A DNA stretch of 64,000 nucleotides from Prolixibacteraceae bacterium UBA1413 (GTDB taxonomy: Bacteria > Bacteroidota > Bacteroidia > Bacteroidales > Prolixibacteraceae), in NCBI GenBank assembly GCA_002304925.1, contig DBPT01000001.1, positions 62,001-126,000 on the forward strand, given 5' to 3'. Below the pieces are notes generated by a model, which saw only the letters and a list, made by a program, of their open reading frames with translations, was not told the origin of the DNA and ran no database searches. The position numbers were made by a program, and so were the translations under genes. Shown here piece after piece: positions 44,485-53,407 of this stretch; positions within the stretch are counted from its first letter, which is position 1; every line of letters begins with the position of its first letter.

Positions 44485-45303
44485 TCAGATCACAGTCAAT
44501 CCGGGCAAAAGATGAAAGGGGAGATGCGTATGCCCTGTGGGCACTTCGCTGCCCGGCAATCGGCAGAGCAACTCAGCGTGGGGCAGATGTTTCCTGATCA
44601 GGACGGAGGGATCTTCTGCAATTTCGGAAACCCCTGAAATATACAGGGGAACATTCCGGAGTTGAAGCTGGCCGGCCAGGGCCAACACATAATAGAGGAA
44701 ATCAGCGCCGGAAGCAAACCGGAAGGTATTCTGAAATTCAAGTCTGCCACCTGAAAAGGCCAGGGCGTAAAACCAACGGTTGTGCAGGTGAATAAACACC
44801 GCAGGCGATTCGCCCTTGCCAAAATTGTGCAGCAAACGGATCATTTCATGTCCGATGAGGCAACCGGGGTGATTTTCTTCAAGGAATTCCAGCAAAACCT
44901 TTCCGGCAGTAAATGTCAGCGTGGCGTCGGGATTCCCGGGCATCATCACGATAGTTTCCCTGTCATCCCAAGGTTTCTGATTGTCGGACAGGATCCTGGC
45001 CGCCAGTTTTTCGGAATAGAGGGATTTCGGGATAAGGATAAAATCAGGGTTTGAAACAAAGGTTTCCGTCTTCCGGAAAGGGAGCCTGAGGATCTCATGC
45101 AGGTCGTAAATCTCCCGGAGTTTCCGGACCAGAAGGTTTTCGTTGGAGAGTGAAAACAAGGAGTGGAATAAAAGGGGGATTTCCCCGGAATCCGGATCTT
45201 TCACCAAAAATAAAAATCCATCCAGGCCGGCCTGGATGGATAATTCATATCTGAAGCTTTCTTTAAAGTCGAATTCTTCTTTCCGGTAGATCAGGTCATG
45301 CAT
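44485..45303 (-). CDS. DUF3822 family protein
   Basis: This 272-residue cytoplasmic protein (FDFKESFRYELSIQAGLDGF at the start) matches the DUF3822 pattern of two actin-like or RNase H-like half domains with no clear catalytic motif. It lies directly upstream of rsmD in many Bacteroidota. Function unknown; a structural relation to the ASKHA ATPase fold is suspected for the family, but I cannot show this from sequence. It lies 6 bases downstream of the next upstream gene in the same direction. Confidence 0.85.
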   Translation of the reverse strand: MHDLIYRKEEFDFKESFRYELSIQAGLDGFLFLVKDPDSGEIPLLFHSLFSLSNENLLVRKLREIYDLHEILRLPFRKTETFVSNPDFILIPKSLYSEKLAARILSDNQKPWDDRETIVMMPGNPDATLTFTAGKVLLEFLEENHPGCLIGHEMIRLLHNFGKGESPAVFIHLHNRWFYALAFSGGRLEFQNTFRFASGADFLYYVLALAGQLQLRNVPLYISGVSEIAEDPSVLIRKHLPHAELLCRLPGSEVPTGHTHLPFHLLPGLTVI

Positions 45304-45309
45304 AAAATA

Positions 45310-45942
45310 CTATTCCCAGTTCCCGGCGTTGTTGTTGGTTTCGGTGAGCGAACCGACCTTCAGTCCGGGGTATTTTTCCTGTACCCGGCGTTGGTCGTTC
45401 AGATTGATCCGGAGTTGATCGTCCAGGCCTTTCAGAATGATGTTGTTGTGGGCTTTGGCCTCAAATACCGGAACCTTAATCCCCGATCCCGTGGCGATGA
45501 CGGTGGCTCCAAGCTGGAATTCAGCGACGGTATCGGATACGGGGATAATTTTCAACTGGTCGGCGTTGTACCCTTCCCCGAAAACGGAGGTTAACACGCT
45601 TTCCCTGATGGTGTCACGAACAATCAGTCCCATCTGGAGCGCTTTCTTTTCCGTAATTCCTTTTTCGAGCATGCTGTCGGTGATGTTCCCGATCTTGCGG
45701 ACCAGTTTCAGAGAGTCAAACTTGACGAAATGAATCAGGGTGTCCCAGCTACCGGTGAAACGACCATGCACATCTTTAAAGGCGATTTGGGCTTTGCGGA
45801 TATCTTTCAGCCTTTCAATCGTGGCACTGTACCTTGCGTCTTTTTCCTTTTCAAACTGAATCGGACGCTGAATACTGGCATAGATCAGGTAAACCAATAC
45901 CAATGCCAGAAGAAAAAGCACGACTTGCAATACTGTCTTCAT
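45310..45942 (-). CDS. Single-pass membrane protein, unknown function
   Basis: I start at ATG 45942, giving MKTVLQVVLFLLALVLVYLI as one N-terminal transmembrane helix; the longer frame from 45981 adds 13 residues before it with no support. The 210-residue product has a coiled region (FEKEKDARYSATIERLKDI, with ARYSATIER and KDIRKAQIAFKDVHGRFTG) and a C-terminal soluble domain. The layout recalls type IV pilin-like or pseudopilin proteins, but no prepilin cleavage motif is present. It is likely conserved in Bacteroidales upstream of DUF3822 and rsmD; I assign no function. Confidence 0.78.
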   Translation of the reverse strand: MKTVLQVVLFLLALVLVYLIYASIQRPIQFEKEKDARYSATIERLKDIRKAQIAFKDVHGRFTGSWDTLIHFVKFDSLKLVRKIGNITDSMLEKGITEKKALQMGLIVRDTIRESVLTSVFGEGYNADQLKIIPVSDTVAEFQLGATVIATGSGIKVPVFEAKAHNNIILKGLDDQLRINLNDQRRVQEKYPGLKVGSLTETNNNAGNWE

Positions 45943-46034
45943 TGTTATAATTTTTGTTGGTTTATTTTCGACTGCCTGCAAATTTATAAAAAAAAATCAT
46001 TTACCTTCCCTCGGGTAAACTTATTTTATTTTTG

Positions 46035-47462
46035 ATGCTTAAAAATCACATTGTAGGCCTGCTTTCAGGCAATGCTGGTTTTCATTTCACTGAGAGTCAG
46101 GCGGAATTGGTGGATAAGCTGGCTGGTTATATTCTGTCATCTGAAGCTGACAAACTGTTTCTGATCAGGGGGTTCGCCGGAACAGGGAAAACAACCATGA
46201 TCCATCAGCTGGCCCTGACGCTCGATTCCCTGCGCATCAAATCGGTGCTGCTTGCCCCGACCGGAAGGGCTGCCAAGGTATTGTCGGGGTACACCGGAAA
46301 AAGCGCATATACCATACATAAAAAAATATACCGTCAGAAATCTTCCGGTGACGGAATGGGAACCTTTGTTCTGGATAAGAATCTTCACAGATATACCTGG
46401 TTCATCGTTGATGAGTCTTCCATGATTTCTAATGAGGCGGCTGAGAACAGCGTTTTCGGTTCCGGAAAATTGCTTGATGACTTGATGGAGTATGTCTTTT
46501 CGGGGGAAGGATGCCGGTTGGTACTTGCCGGTGACACGGCTCAACTGCCGCCGGTGGGGATCCCTGTCAGTCCGGCCCTCGACCCGCAAGTTCTTGAAGA
46601 TCACGGATTCGGCGTCATCGGGTGTGAGCTTACGGATGTGGTGCGTCAGGAGAAGGAATCGGCAGTGCTGGCCAATGCCACCATGATCAGGGAGCGGATC
46701 TTTTCAAACGACAACTCCGGCTTTTTCGCGATCTCGGTTCCACCGGCCGGAGACCTGGAAAGGATTTCGGGCGGGGAACTGATGGAAAAGCTCTCCTTGG
46801 CCTATGAAAAGATGGGAATAGCCGGTACCATCGTGCTCACCCGGTCGAACAAACGGGCCAATTTATACAACAAAGGGATCCGGACGTCCATTCTTTTCCG
46901 TGATACGGTCATCTCGCGCGGCGATCTGCTGATGGTGGTCAAAAACAACTATTTCTGGATAAACGAGGAGATGGGCATCGGTTTTATCGCCAACGGCGAT
47001 ATCGGTGAAATCACCCATATTTACGGATACGAGGAACTCTATGGATTCAGGTTTGCCAATATCACCCTCCGGTTGTCCGATTATGGCGAAGTGGAGACTG
47101 ACTGCAAGATCCTGTTGGACACCCTTGATGTTGAAGCCCCTGCGCTTACCCGCGATGACCAGATCAGGCTCTTCAACGCCGTTTCGGAAGATTATGCCGA
47201 TATCCGTAACAAGCGGGAACGGTGGAAGAAAATTAAGGGCGATCCATATTTCAACGCCCTGCAGGTGAAATTCGCCTATGCCGTGACCTGCCACAAAGCC
47301 CAGGGAGGCCAGTGGCCGGCCGTTTTCGTGGATACCGGTTTTCTGACGGAAGAAATGATTGACAGGGAATTCCTCCGCTGGCTGTATACCGCTATTACCC
47401 GTTCCACGGAAAAACTCTTCCTGGTGAATTTCAACAACCGTTTTTTTGGGGAGGAGAAGTGA
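46035..47462 (+). CDS. RecD/Pif1-like superfamily I DNA helicase
   Basis: This 475-residue helicase starts at ATG 46035. The Walker A motif is GFAGTGKTT (residues 46-54), Walker B FIVDESSMI, motif III LAGDTAQLPPVG, and the C-terminal YAVTCHKAQGGQWPAVFV with RWLYTAITRSTEKL of UvrD_C_2 helicases. It is a stand-alone RecD-like enzyme of a type common in Bacteroidota, probably for DNA repair or recombination. Its 3' end overlaps the convergent rnz gene by 32 bases. A TATTTTTG box lies directly against the start codon and was not taken as a promoter. Confidence 0.92.
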   Translation: MLKNHIVGLLSGNAGFHFTESQAELVDKLAGYILSSEADKLFLIRGFAGTGKTTMIHQLALTLDSLRIKSVLLAPTGRAAKVLSGYTGKSAYTIHKKIYRQKSSGDGMGTFVLDKNLHRYTWFIVDESSMISNEAAENSVFGSGKLLDDLMEYVFSGEGCRLVLAGDTAQLPPVGIPVSPALDPQVLEDHGFGVIGCELTDVVRQEKESAVLANATMIRERIFSNDNSGFFAISVPPAGDLERISGGELMEKLSLAYEKMGIAGTIVLTRSNKRANLYNKGIRTSILFRDTVISRGDLLMVVKNNYFWINEEMGIGFIANGDIGEITHIYGYEELYGFRFANITLRLSDYGEVETDCKILLDTLDVEAPALTRDDQIRLFNAVSEDYADIRNKRERWKKIKGDPYFNALQVKFAYAVTCHKAQGGQWPAVFVDTGFLTEEMIDREFLRWLYTAITRSTEKLFLVNFNNRFFGEEK

Positions 47463-48369
47463 CGGAAAATCTTAAACCGTCGGATGCCAGTTCTGTTTCG
47501 GGAAACACGGCGCGGGCTTCCTGAAGGAAAGGCTCCAACTCTTTGTAGCGGGTTGAAAAGTGCCCGAGGATCAGTTTTTTTACGTTTGCTTTCAGGGCAA
47601 TGGTTGCTGCCTGTCGTGCCGTGGCGTGCAGGGTTTTCCCCGCCCATTCCTCCAGGTCACTGAGAAAGGTGGCTTCATGGTAAAGCAGGTCGGCGTTGGC
47701 GATGGTTTCCGCAATGGCTTCGTGGTAGGCCGTATCGGTGCAGAAAGCATAGGAGCGGGGAGGGGCCGGCGGAATGGTCAGCAAGGCATGCGGAATGATA
47801 TTCCCTTTCTCATCCGTAAAGTCAGCACCTTCCTTGATGGCCTGCAACTGCCGCACCGGAATGGCGTATTCCGTGATCTTCTCCTTTCTGATATTCGGAA
47901 GTTTCTCCTTTTCCCGGAATAGAAAACCGCAACAGGGAACACTGTGCTTCAGAGGAAAGGAAATAACCTCCACGTGTTTGTCGCTATAAATCAGTTCCGG
48001 TTGTTTGAAATTGAGGGGATGAAAAACGATCCGGAATCCCAGTTCCCCTTTCATGTGGTCGATCAGGGGTTGTATGAGTTCCACCAGCAAGGAATGAGCG
48101 TAAATGTGAAGGTCCGACCTGATGCTCAGCAGGTTCCGCGTTGATATCAGTCCGGGCAGGCCGAAAAAATGGTCTCCGTGAAGATGGGAAATAAAGATGT
48201 GCCTGATCTTTTCAAAGCTGAAGTGCATTTTCCGGAGGCGGATCTGTGCCCCTTCACCGCAATCGATTAAAAAAAACCTCTCAGATATGTTCAATACCTG
48301 AGAGGTTGGATACTTTTCAGAGGTAGGAATTGCGGAACTGCTTCCCAGAATTGTCAGTTCAAAGGTCAT
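47431..48369 (-). CDS. rnz: Ribonuclease Z
   Basis: This 312-residue metallo-beta-lactamase-fold nuclease has the signature SHLHGDH at residues 61-67, GSSSAIPT near the start and the later metal ligands in FCTDTAYHE, LLYHEATF and LILGHFSTRY. It trims 3' ends of tRNA precursors lacking CCA. Size matches the short bacterial form. Its start overlaps the STAS gene by 4 bases, and its 3' end overlaps the convergent helicase gene. Confidence 0.95.
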   Translation of the reverse strand: MTFELTILGSSSAIPTSEKYPTSQVLNISERFFLIDCGEGAQIRLRKMHFSFEKIRHIFISHLHGDHFFGLPGLISTRNLLSIRSDLHIYAHSLLVELIQPLIDHMKGELGFRIVFHPLNFKQPELIYSDKHVEVISFPLKHSVPCCGFLFREKEKLPNIRKEKITEYAIPVRQLQAIKEGADFTDEKGNIIPHALLTIPPAPPRSYAFCTDTAYHEAIAETIANADLLYHEATFLSDLEEWAGKTLHATARQAATIALKANVKKLILGHFSTRYKELEPFLQEARAVFPETELASDGLRFSVTSPPQKNGC

Positions 48370-48743
48370 TCTTCGATTCTGACGTCAAGTTTTATACTCT
48401 TCTTTTTTTTCAGCAGTTCTTCCGCGCTTTCCACGCTATTGGTAATCAGTAAAACGGTATGCAGCATCGAGACGCGGATGATGGATTCCACTTCGGGCTG
48501 TAATCCCGTGATGATGCAAGTGCCAATGGCCTTCTCGCAGAGGCGGTTGGCAACCAGGATGGCCCGCAGGCCTGAAGAGTCGCAATACTTGCATTGCGAT
48601 AGATCGAGAACAATGTTCTTTTCCCCGCCTCTGCTGACCACCACCAGTTGCGCCTTCAGATCGGACGCATTGCTGGTGTCCAGTTTGTCGGATTGGACCT
48701 CAATAAGAGTGTAGTTGTTTTTCTTGGTTACCTTGAATGACAT
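48366..48743 (-). CDS. STAS-domain protein (anti-sigma factor antagonist type)
   Basis: I start at ATG 48743 (MSFKVTKKNNYTLIEVQ), though a GTG at 48779 would add 12 residues abutting the rpsA stop. The ~125-residue product is a single STAS domain with the phosphoacceptor region KYCDSSGLRAIL (Ser in DSSG). Such proteins bind anti-sigma kinases or switch regulators. No partner kinase is adjacent; it sits between rpsA and rnz on the same strand, an order recurring in Bacteroidota. Its partner is unknown. The C-terminus is Lys-rich (LLKKKKSIKLD). Confidence 0.88.
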   Translation of the reverse strand: MSFKVTKKNNYTLIEVQSDKLDTSNASDLKAQLVVVSRGGEKNIVLDLSQCKYCDSSGLRAILVANRLCEKAIGTCIITGLQPEVESIIRVSMLHTVLLITNSVESAEELLKKKKSIKLDVRIEE

Positions 48744-48778
48744 GTCAACAATATACGAAAAAACTCCTGATTCCGACA

Positions 48779-50770
48779 CTATTTTTTAGCTTTTTTTTCG
48801 TCAGCTTCCATCTGTGTTTTCAGTGCTGCCAGGTCGGAAATATCTCCCAGGGTAGTCTTTTCGGCGGCATCGGCAATGATTTTCATCGCTTTTTTGGTTG
48901 CACGGCCTTCCGACTTTTTCCGGGCGTTTTCTTCGCTTCTCTTTTCATCTTCGTAAACCCTTGAGTGCGATACGATGATCCGTTTTGCCGACTTGTTAAA
49001 TTCAATCACCTTGAATTCGAGTTTCTCGTCCATTCTGACGGGAGTTCCGTCTTCCTTCACCAGATGGCGGGGGGTGGCAAAGCCTTCCACCCCGTAAGGC
49101 AGGGCGATGACGGCGCCTTTATCCATCAATTCCACGATGGTTCCTTCGTGGATGGAATCAGCCGTGAAAATTGTTTCAAAAACATCCCAGGGATTCTCTT
49201 CCAGTTGCTTGTGTCCAAGGCTTAACCTACGGTTTTCCTTATCAATGTCAAGGACAACCACTTCGATTTCTTCACCGATGCCGGTAAATTCGGAAGGGTG
49301 TTTGATCTTTTTTGTCCAGCTCAGGTCGCTGATGTGGATCAGTCCGTCAACTCCTTCTTCTATCTCTACAAATACACCGAAATTGGTGAAATTCCTGACG
49401 GTAGCCTTGTGGGTGGTACCCAGACCGAAGCGGGATTCGATTTTTTCCCAGGGATCGCTTTTCAGTTGTTTGATGCCCAATGACATTTTCCGCTCATCAC
49501 GGTCAAGGGTCAGGATCTGGGCTTCGACTTCATCACCCACTTTCAGGAAATCCTGGGCACTGCGAAGATGCTGGCTCCATGACATTTCCGAAACGTGGAT
49601 CAGTCCTTCGACTCCCGGGGCGATTTCCACGAAAGCGCCATAATCGGCCAGAACGACCACCTTGCCCTTTACGGTGTCACCGACTTTCAGTTCTTCACTC
49701 AGTTTATCCCACGGATGCGGGGTCAATTGTTTCAGACCAAGGGCAATCCTTTTCTTGTCATCGTCAAAGTCAAGGATTACCACGTTCAGTTTCTGGTCCA
49801 GTTCGACGATTTCGTTGGGATGAATGATGCGGCCCCAGGAGAGGTCGGTAATGTGGATCAGACCGTCGACGCCGCCCAGGTCAATAAAAACCCCGTAGGA
49901 AGTGATATTCTTGACGGTTCCTTCCAGAACCTGTCCTTTTTCAAGCCGTGAAATGATTTCTTTCTTCTGAAGTTCAAGTTCTTCTTCAATCAATGCTTTG
50001 TGTGAAACCACAACATTGCGGAATTCATGATTGATTTTCACTACTTTGAATTCCATGGTCTTCCCTACGTAGATATCATAATCACGAATGGGTTTCACAT
50101 CGATTTGTGAACCCGGAAGGAATGCTTCAATGCCAAGGGCGTCGACAATCATGCCTCCTTTTGTTCGGCATTTAATGTATCCCTTGATGATTTCACCGTT
50201 GTCATGTGCTTCGTTGATCCGCTCCCAGGAGCGCATGGCCCGGGCTTTTTTGTGCGACAGGATCATCTGGCCTTTGGGATCTTCCAGATTTTCCACATAG
50301 ACGTCGACTTTGTCCCCAACACTAAGTTCCGGATTGTAACGGAATTCATTGAGGCTGACAATGCCATCGGATTTGTATCCGATATCGATGACTACTTCGC
50401 GCTTGTTCATCGATATCACGGTACCTTCCTGAACCTCTTTTTCCTGAACGGTGTTGAGGGTGTTGTTGTAAAGGGTCTCCAACTCACTGCGCCTGCGGGC
50501 GGAGTAGTTGTCAATGCCCGATTCGAGTTCGTCCCAGTCGAATTCACCTTCTACCGAAGCCTGGGGGGAAGTCCCGGTAACAGAGGCCTCGACTGCCTCG
50601 ATTTCAGGGGTGACCACTGCTTCGCTCACAGTTGATTCCGCAACTACATTGTCAGTCGATTCCGCAACCACATTGTCGGTTGATTCCGCAACTTCATTCC
50701 CTGTTGTTTCAAAAACCTCATTTTCGGTCGATTCCTGGGCCTCCAGGTTCTCATTCTTTGTTTCAGTCAT
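48779..50770 (-). CDS. rpsA: 30S ribosomal protein S1
   Basis: This 663-residue protein has six S1 (OB-fold) domains, seen as repeated units such as GTVISMNKREVVIDIGYKSDG, GYIKCRTKGGMIVDALGIEAFLPG, GTVKNITSYGVFIDLGGVDGLIH and GKVVVLADYGAFVEIAPGVEGLIH, each with the closing RRLSLG or KKRIALG type strand. It recruits mRNA to the ribosome. It is about 100 residues longer than E. coli S1, because of an acidic N-terminal extension (residues 1 to about 70) with an imperfect octapeptide repeat built on AESTDNVV, plus a charged C-terminal tail. It has its own strong promoter. Confidence 0.97.
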   Translation of the reverse strand: MTETKNENLEAQESTENEVFETTGNEVAESTDNVVAESTDNVVAESTVSEAVVTPEIEAVEASVTGTSPQASVEGEFDWDELESGIDNYSARRRSELETLYNNTLNTVQEKEVQEGTVISMNKREVVIDIGYKSDGIVSLNEFRYNPELSVGDKVDVYVENLEDPKGQMILSHKKARAMRSWERINEAHDNGEIIKGYIKCRTKGGMIVDALGIEAFLPGSQIDVKPIRDYDIYVGKTMEFKVVKINHEFRNVVVSHKALIEEELELQKKEIISRLEKGQVLEGTVKNITSYGVFIDLGGVDGLIHITDLSWGRIIHPNEIVELDQKLNVVILDFDDDKKRIALGLKQLTPHPWDKLSEELKVGDTVKGKVVVLADYGAFVEIAPGVEGLIHVSEMSWSQHLRSAQDFLKVGDEVEAQILTLDRDERKMSLGIKQLKSDPWEKIESRFGLGTTHKATVRNFTNFGVFVEIEEGVDGLIHISDLSWTKKIKHPSEFTGIGEEIEVVVLDIDKENRRLSLGHKQLEENPWDVFETIFTADSIHEGTIVELMDKGAVIALPYGVEGFATPRHLVKEDGTPVRMDEKLEFKVIEFNKSAKRIIVSHSRVYEDEKRSEENARKKSEGRATKKAMKIIADAAEKTTLGDISDLAALKTQMEADEKKAKK
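50634..50705 (-). repeat. 24-bp tandem repeat in the 5' part of rpsA
   Basis: Three units with the shared word GATTCCGCAAC start at 50634, 50658 and 50682, an exact 24-base period. They encode the octapeptide repeat in the S1 N-terminal extension. Copy number may vary between strains. Confidence 0.85.
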
Positions 50771-50824
50771 GTAAATGTTAATGAATTAATAAGTTAGACA
50801 TTATTTCTTTTAAGAAACCGGGCG

Positions 50825-50854
50825 CAAAAGTATAACGAATGTACGGGAAATCAA
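50825..50854 (-). promoter_or_regulatory. Promoter of rpsA
   Basis: On the minus strand TTG (50852-50854), 19 bases, then TACTTTTG (50825-50832): an exact consensus Bacteroidota promoter, 55 bases upstream of the rpsA start. Confidence 0.85.
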
Positions 50855-50902
50855 AATATTTCATCTTTTTTATTTCATGGCTTTTACATGTTGAATAATA
50901 GG

Positions 50903-50932
50903 TTGTCAGGTGAGCCATAATTACTATTTTTG
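50903..50932 (+). promoter_or_regulatory. Promoter of the rfbACD genes
   Basis: TTG (50903-50905), 19 bases, then TATTTTTG (50925-50932): exact consensus match. It implies a leader of about 135 bases before rfbA, which contains a hairpin. Confidence 0.85.
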
Positions 50933-50958
50933 AAGAATGAACCATCACTGAAATTCCC

Positions 50959-50977
50959 GTCCCGTTTGATACGGGAC
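50959..50977 (+). promoter_or_regulatory. Hairpin in the rfbA leader
   Basis: GTCCCGT (50959-50965) pairs with ACGGGAC (50971-50977) over a TTGAT loop, inside the predicted 5' leader. No T-tract follows, so it is not a plain terminator. A regulatory role is possible but not shown. Confidence 0.5.
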
Positions 50978-51073
50978 CAACCGTGATGATCAGACCGGAT
51001 GGAAAACGAATCCGGGCGGTGACACAAAGACCTGTTTGACACGAGAACCGTAATAACCTAATAAATAAGAAAA

Positions 51074-51955
51074 ATGAAAGGTATCATTCTGGCAGGAGGG
51101 GCAGGTACCCGGCTATACCCGGTTACCCGTTCCATTTCGAAGCAAATTTTACCGGTCTTTGATAAACCGATGATATATTATCCTTTGTCGGTTCTGATGC
51201 TGGCAGGTATCCGTGATATCCTGATCATTTCCACTCCCGCTGATCTACATCTCTATGAGGAGTTGTTCGGTGACGGACATCAGTTAGGCCTTGAAATAAG
51301 CTATAAAATCCAGCCATCGCCCGACGGGCTTTCACAGGCCTTTATTCTCGGCGAAGATTTCATCGGCGGGGACAAGGTGTGTATGATTTTGGGGGACAAT
51401 ATTTTCTACGGGTATAATTTCAGGAAGATTCTCGAGGATGCCGCTTCACTGGAAGATGGAGCCATTGTTTTTGGATATTATGTTAATGATCCCCAGCGAT
51501 ATGGTGTCGTTGAATTTGATGAGGGAGGCAAGGTGGTGAGCATTGAGGAAAAACCCGAACACCCGCGATCCAGCTATGCGGTGACCGGTCTCTACTTCTA
51601 TTCCGGCGATGTGGTTCAGAAAGCGAAGTCCCTGAAACCATCTCCCCGTGGCGAGCTCGAGATTACGGACCTGAACCGCCTCTATCTTGATGAGGGGCGG
51701 TTGAAGGTAAAACTGTTGGGACGCGGATTTGCCTGGCTCGACACCGGTACCCATGAAAGCTTGCTCCAGGCCTCCAATTTCATTGCCACCATCGAACAAC
51801 GGCAGGGATTGAAAGTCTCCTGCATCGAAGAGATTGCTTACAAAAAGGGATTCATTTCCCGTGATCAACTGCTGGAATTGGCAGAGCCCCTGAAGAAGAA
51901 CCAATATGGCCAGTATTTGCTGAAATTGGCTGGGAACCAGATCAAATCTTTCTGA
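51074..51955 (+). CDS. rfbA: Glucose-1-phosphate thymidylyltransferase
   Basis: This 293-residue enzyme has ILAGGAGTRLYPVTRSISKQ at the N-terminus, DKPMIYYPLS, LGDNIFYG and SIEEKPEHPRSSYAVTGLYF, all diagnostic of RmlA. It joins glucose-1-phosphate to dTTP to form dTDP-glucose, the first step to dTDP-L-rhamnose. It leads an rfbA-rfbC-rfbD run with almost no gaps (1 base before rfbC). Predicted promoter at 50903-50932. Confidence 0.96.
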   Translation: MKGIILAGGAGTRLYPVTRSISKQILPVFDKPMIYYPLSVLMLAGIRDILIISTPADLHLYEELFGDGHQLGLEISYKIQPSPDGLSQAFILGEDFIGGDKVCMILGDNIFYGYNFRKILEDAASLEDGAIVFGYYVNDPQRYGVVEFDEGGKVVSIEEKPEHPRSSYAVTGLYFYSGDVVQKAKSLKPSPRGELEITDLNRLYLDEGRLKVKLLGRGFAWLDTGTHESLLQASNFIATIEQRQGLKVSCIEEIAYKKGFISRDQLLELAEPLKKNQYGQYLLKLAGNQIKSF

Positions 51956-51956
51956 A

Positions 51957-52511
51957 ATGAAAATCTTTGACACGTCCCTGGAAGGAGTGAAAGTCGTGGA
52001 ACCTGATGTTTTTTCCGATAACAGGGGCTATTTCTTTGAGAGTTACCACCAGGGGAGGTATTCAGAAAACGGGATCATCAACACATTTGTACAGGACAAT
52101 GAATCCCGTTCTTTCAGAGGTGTTATCCGGGGGCTCCACTACCAGTTGAATCCTTTTGCGCAGGCAAAGCTTGTCCGGGTCGTGGAAGGCGTGGTTTTTG
52201 ATGTAGCCCTCGACTTGCGGAAAGGATCGGCTACCTTCGGGAAGTGGTTCGGCATTGAAATTTCAGGGGAGAACAAGCTGCAGATGCTCATCCCCCGGGG
52301 ATTCGCGCATGGTTTTTCCGTGCTTTCCCGGGAGGTGACATTCATATACAAGTGTGACCGGTATTATAACCGGGAATCAGAACGGGGAATCCGGTTCAAT
52401 GATCCCTTCCTGGGGATTGACTGGCATCTTCCTCAGGGAGAATGGGTGGTGTCGGGAAAAGACCGGGTAGCTCCTTTGTTCCACGAGGCTGAGATTAATT
52501 TTAATTTGTGA
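51957..52511 (+). CDS. rfbC: dTDP-4-dehydrorhamnose 3,5-epimerase
   Basis: This 184-residue cupin has RGVIRGLHYQLNPFAQAKLVRV with the active-site His, then DVALDLRKGSATFGKW and IPRGFAHGFSVLS. It epimerises C3 and C5 of dTDP-4-keto-6-deoxyglucose. The length is normal. The stop overlaps the GTG start of rfbD by 4 bases. Confidence 0.96.
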   Translation: MKIFDTSLEGVKVVEPDVFSDNRGYFFESYHQGRYSENGIINTFVQDNESRSFRGVIRGLHYQLNPFAQAKLVRVVEGVVFDVALDLRKGSATFGKWFGIEISGENKLQMLIPRGFAHGFSVLSREVTFIYKCDRYYNRESERGIRFNDPFLGIDWHLPQGEWVVSGKDRVAPLFHEAEINFNL

Positions 52512-53395
52512 AAGTGGTTAAAATTGCTGTTACCGGGGCCAATGGTCAGTTGGGAAGTGAATTGGGTGAGTTGGCGGAAAACCTCCCCTGCTGTCATTTC
52601 CTGTTTACCGATATTGATACCCTGGATATTACCGATGAAGATGCCGTAGGTACATTTCTCACCAGAGAGATGCCGGCTTTTCTGGTCAATTGTGCTGCCT
52701 ATACGGCCGTTGACAAGGCGGAACAGGAACCTGACCGGGCCGCTCTGCTGAATGCTTCGGGACCTCTGGTTCTGGCCCGCTGTTGCTTGTCAACCGGTAC
52801 CCGTCTGCTTCACATCTCAACAGATTATGTGTTTGACGGAACGGCAAGTATCCCCTATACTGAAGAAGATCCCGTCAATCCGGCCACCGTTTATGGGCGA
52901 ACCAAGCGCGAAGGCGAAGTAAACTGCCTCCTGAATCCCGACTCACTGATTATCCGCACTTCATGGCTCTACTCCCGTTTTGGGAATAATTTCGTTAAAA
53001 CCATGCTGAGGCTGGGGAAGGAAAAAGAAAAGATCAGGGTCGTTTTTGACCAGGTGGGTACACCTACCTGTGCTGCCGATCTCGCCGGTGTCATTCTGAA
53101 AATCATCATGGCATCGGTCGCAAATCCCCGGTACTGGAAACCGGGCCTTTATCATTTTTCGAACGAGGGCGTATGCAGCTGGTACGATTTTGCCTGCGCA
53201 ATATTCAGGATGGCAGGAATTTCCTGCAATGTTGAACCTGTTGAATCAAAAGATTTTCTTACTTTGGCAATACGTCCTCACTTTTCTGTCCTTAACAAAT
53301 CCAGGTTCAAATCGGCTTTTGGATTGGAAATCCCATATTGGATGGATAGTCTGGAAAAATGTATTTTGTGGTTAAAAAATGAGAATAGAACGTAA
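52508..53395 (+). CDS. rfbD: dTDP-4-dehydrorhamnose reductase
   Basis: This 295-residue extended SDR begins with a GTG codon overlapping the rfbC stop as GTGA. The nucleotide-binding motif is TGANGQLGSEL; the catalytic YGRTKREGE (YxxxK) lies near residue 125. It makes dTDP-L-rhamnose with NAD(P)H. The order rfbACD is normal, but the dehydratase rfbB is missing before or after it; the next gene is a phosphohexomutase. Confidence 0.95.
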   Translation: MKVVKIAVTGANGQLGSELGELAENLPCCHFLFTDIDTLDITDEDAVGTFLTREMPAFLVNCAAYTAVDKAEQEPDRAALLNASGPLVLARCCLSTGTRLLHISTDYVFDGTASIPYTEEDPVNPATVYGRTKREGEVNCLLNPDSLIIRTSWLYSRFGNNFVKTMLRLGKEKEKIRVVFDQVGTPTCAADLAGVILKIIMASVANPRYWKPGLYHFSNEGVCSWYDFACAIFRMAGISCNVEPVESKDFLTLAIRPHFSVLNKSRFKSAFGLEIPYWMDSLEKCILWLKNENRT

Positions 53396-53407
53396 TAATT
53401 CAAACCC

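Noticed and set aside
46027..46034. TATTTTTG -7-like box just before the helicase start
   Set aside because: It abuts the ATG at 46035, so transcription would begin inside the gene, and no TTG lies at the right distance.
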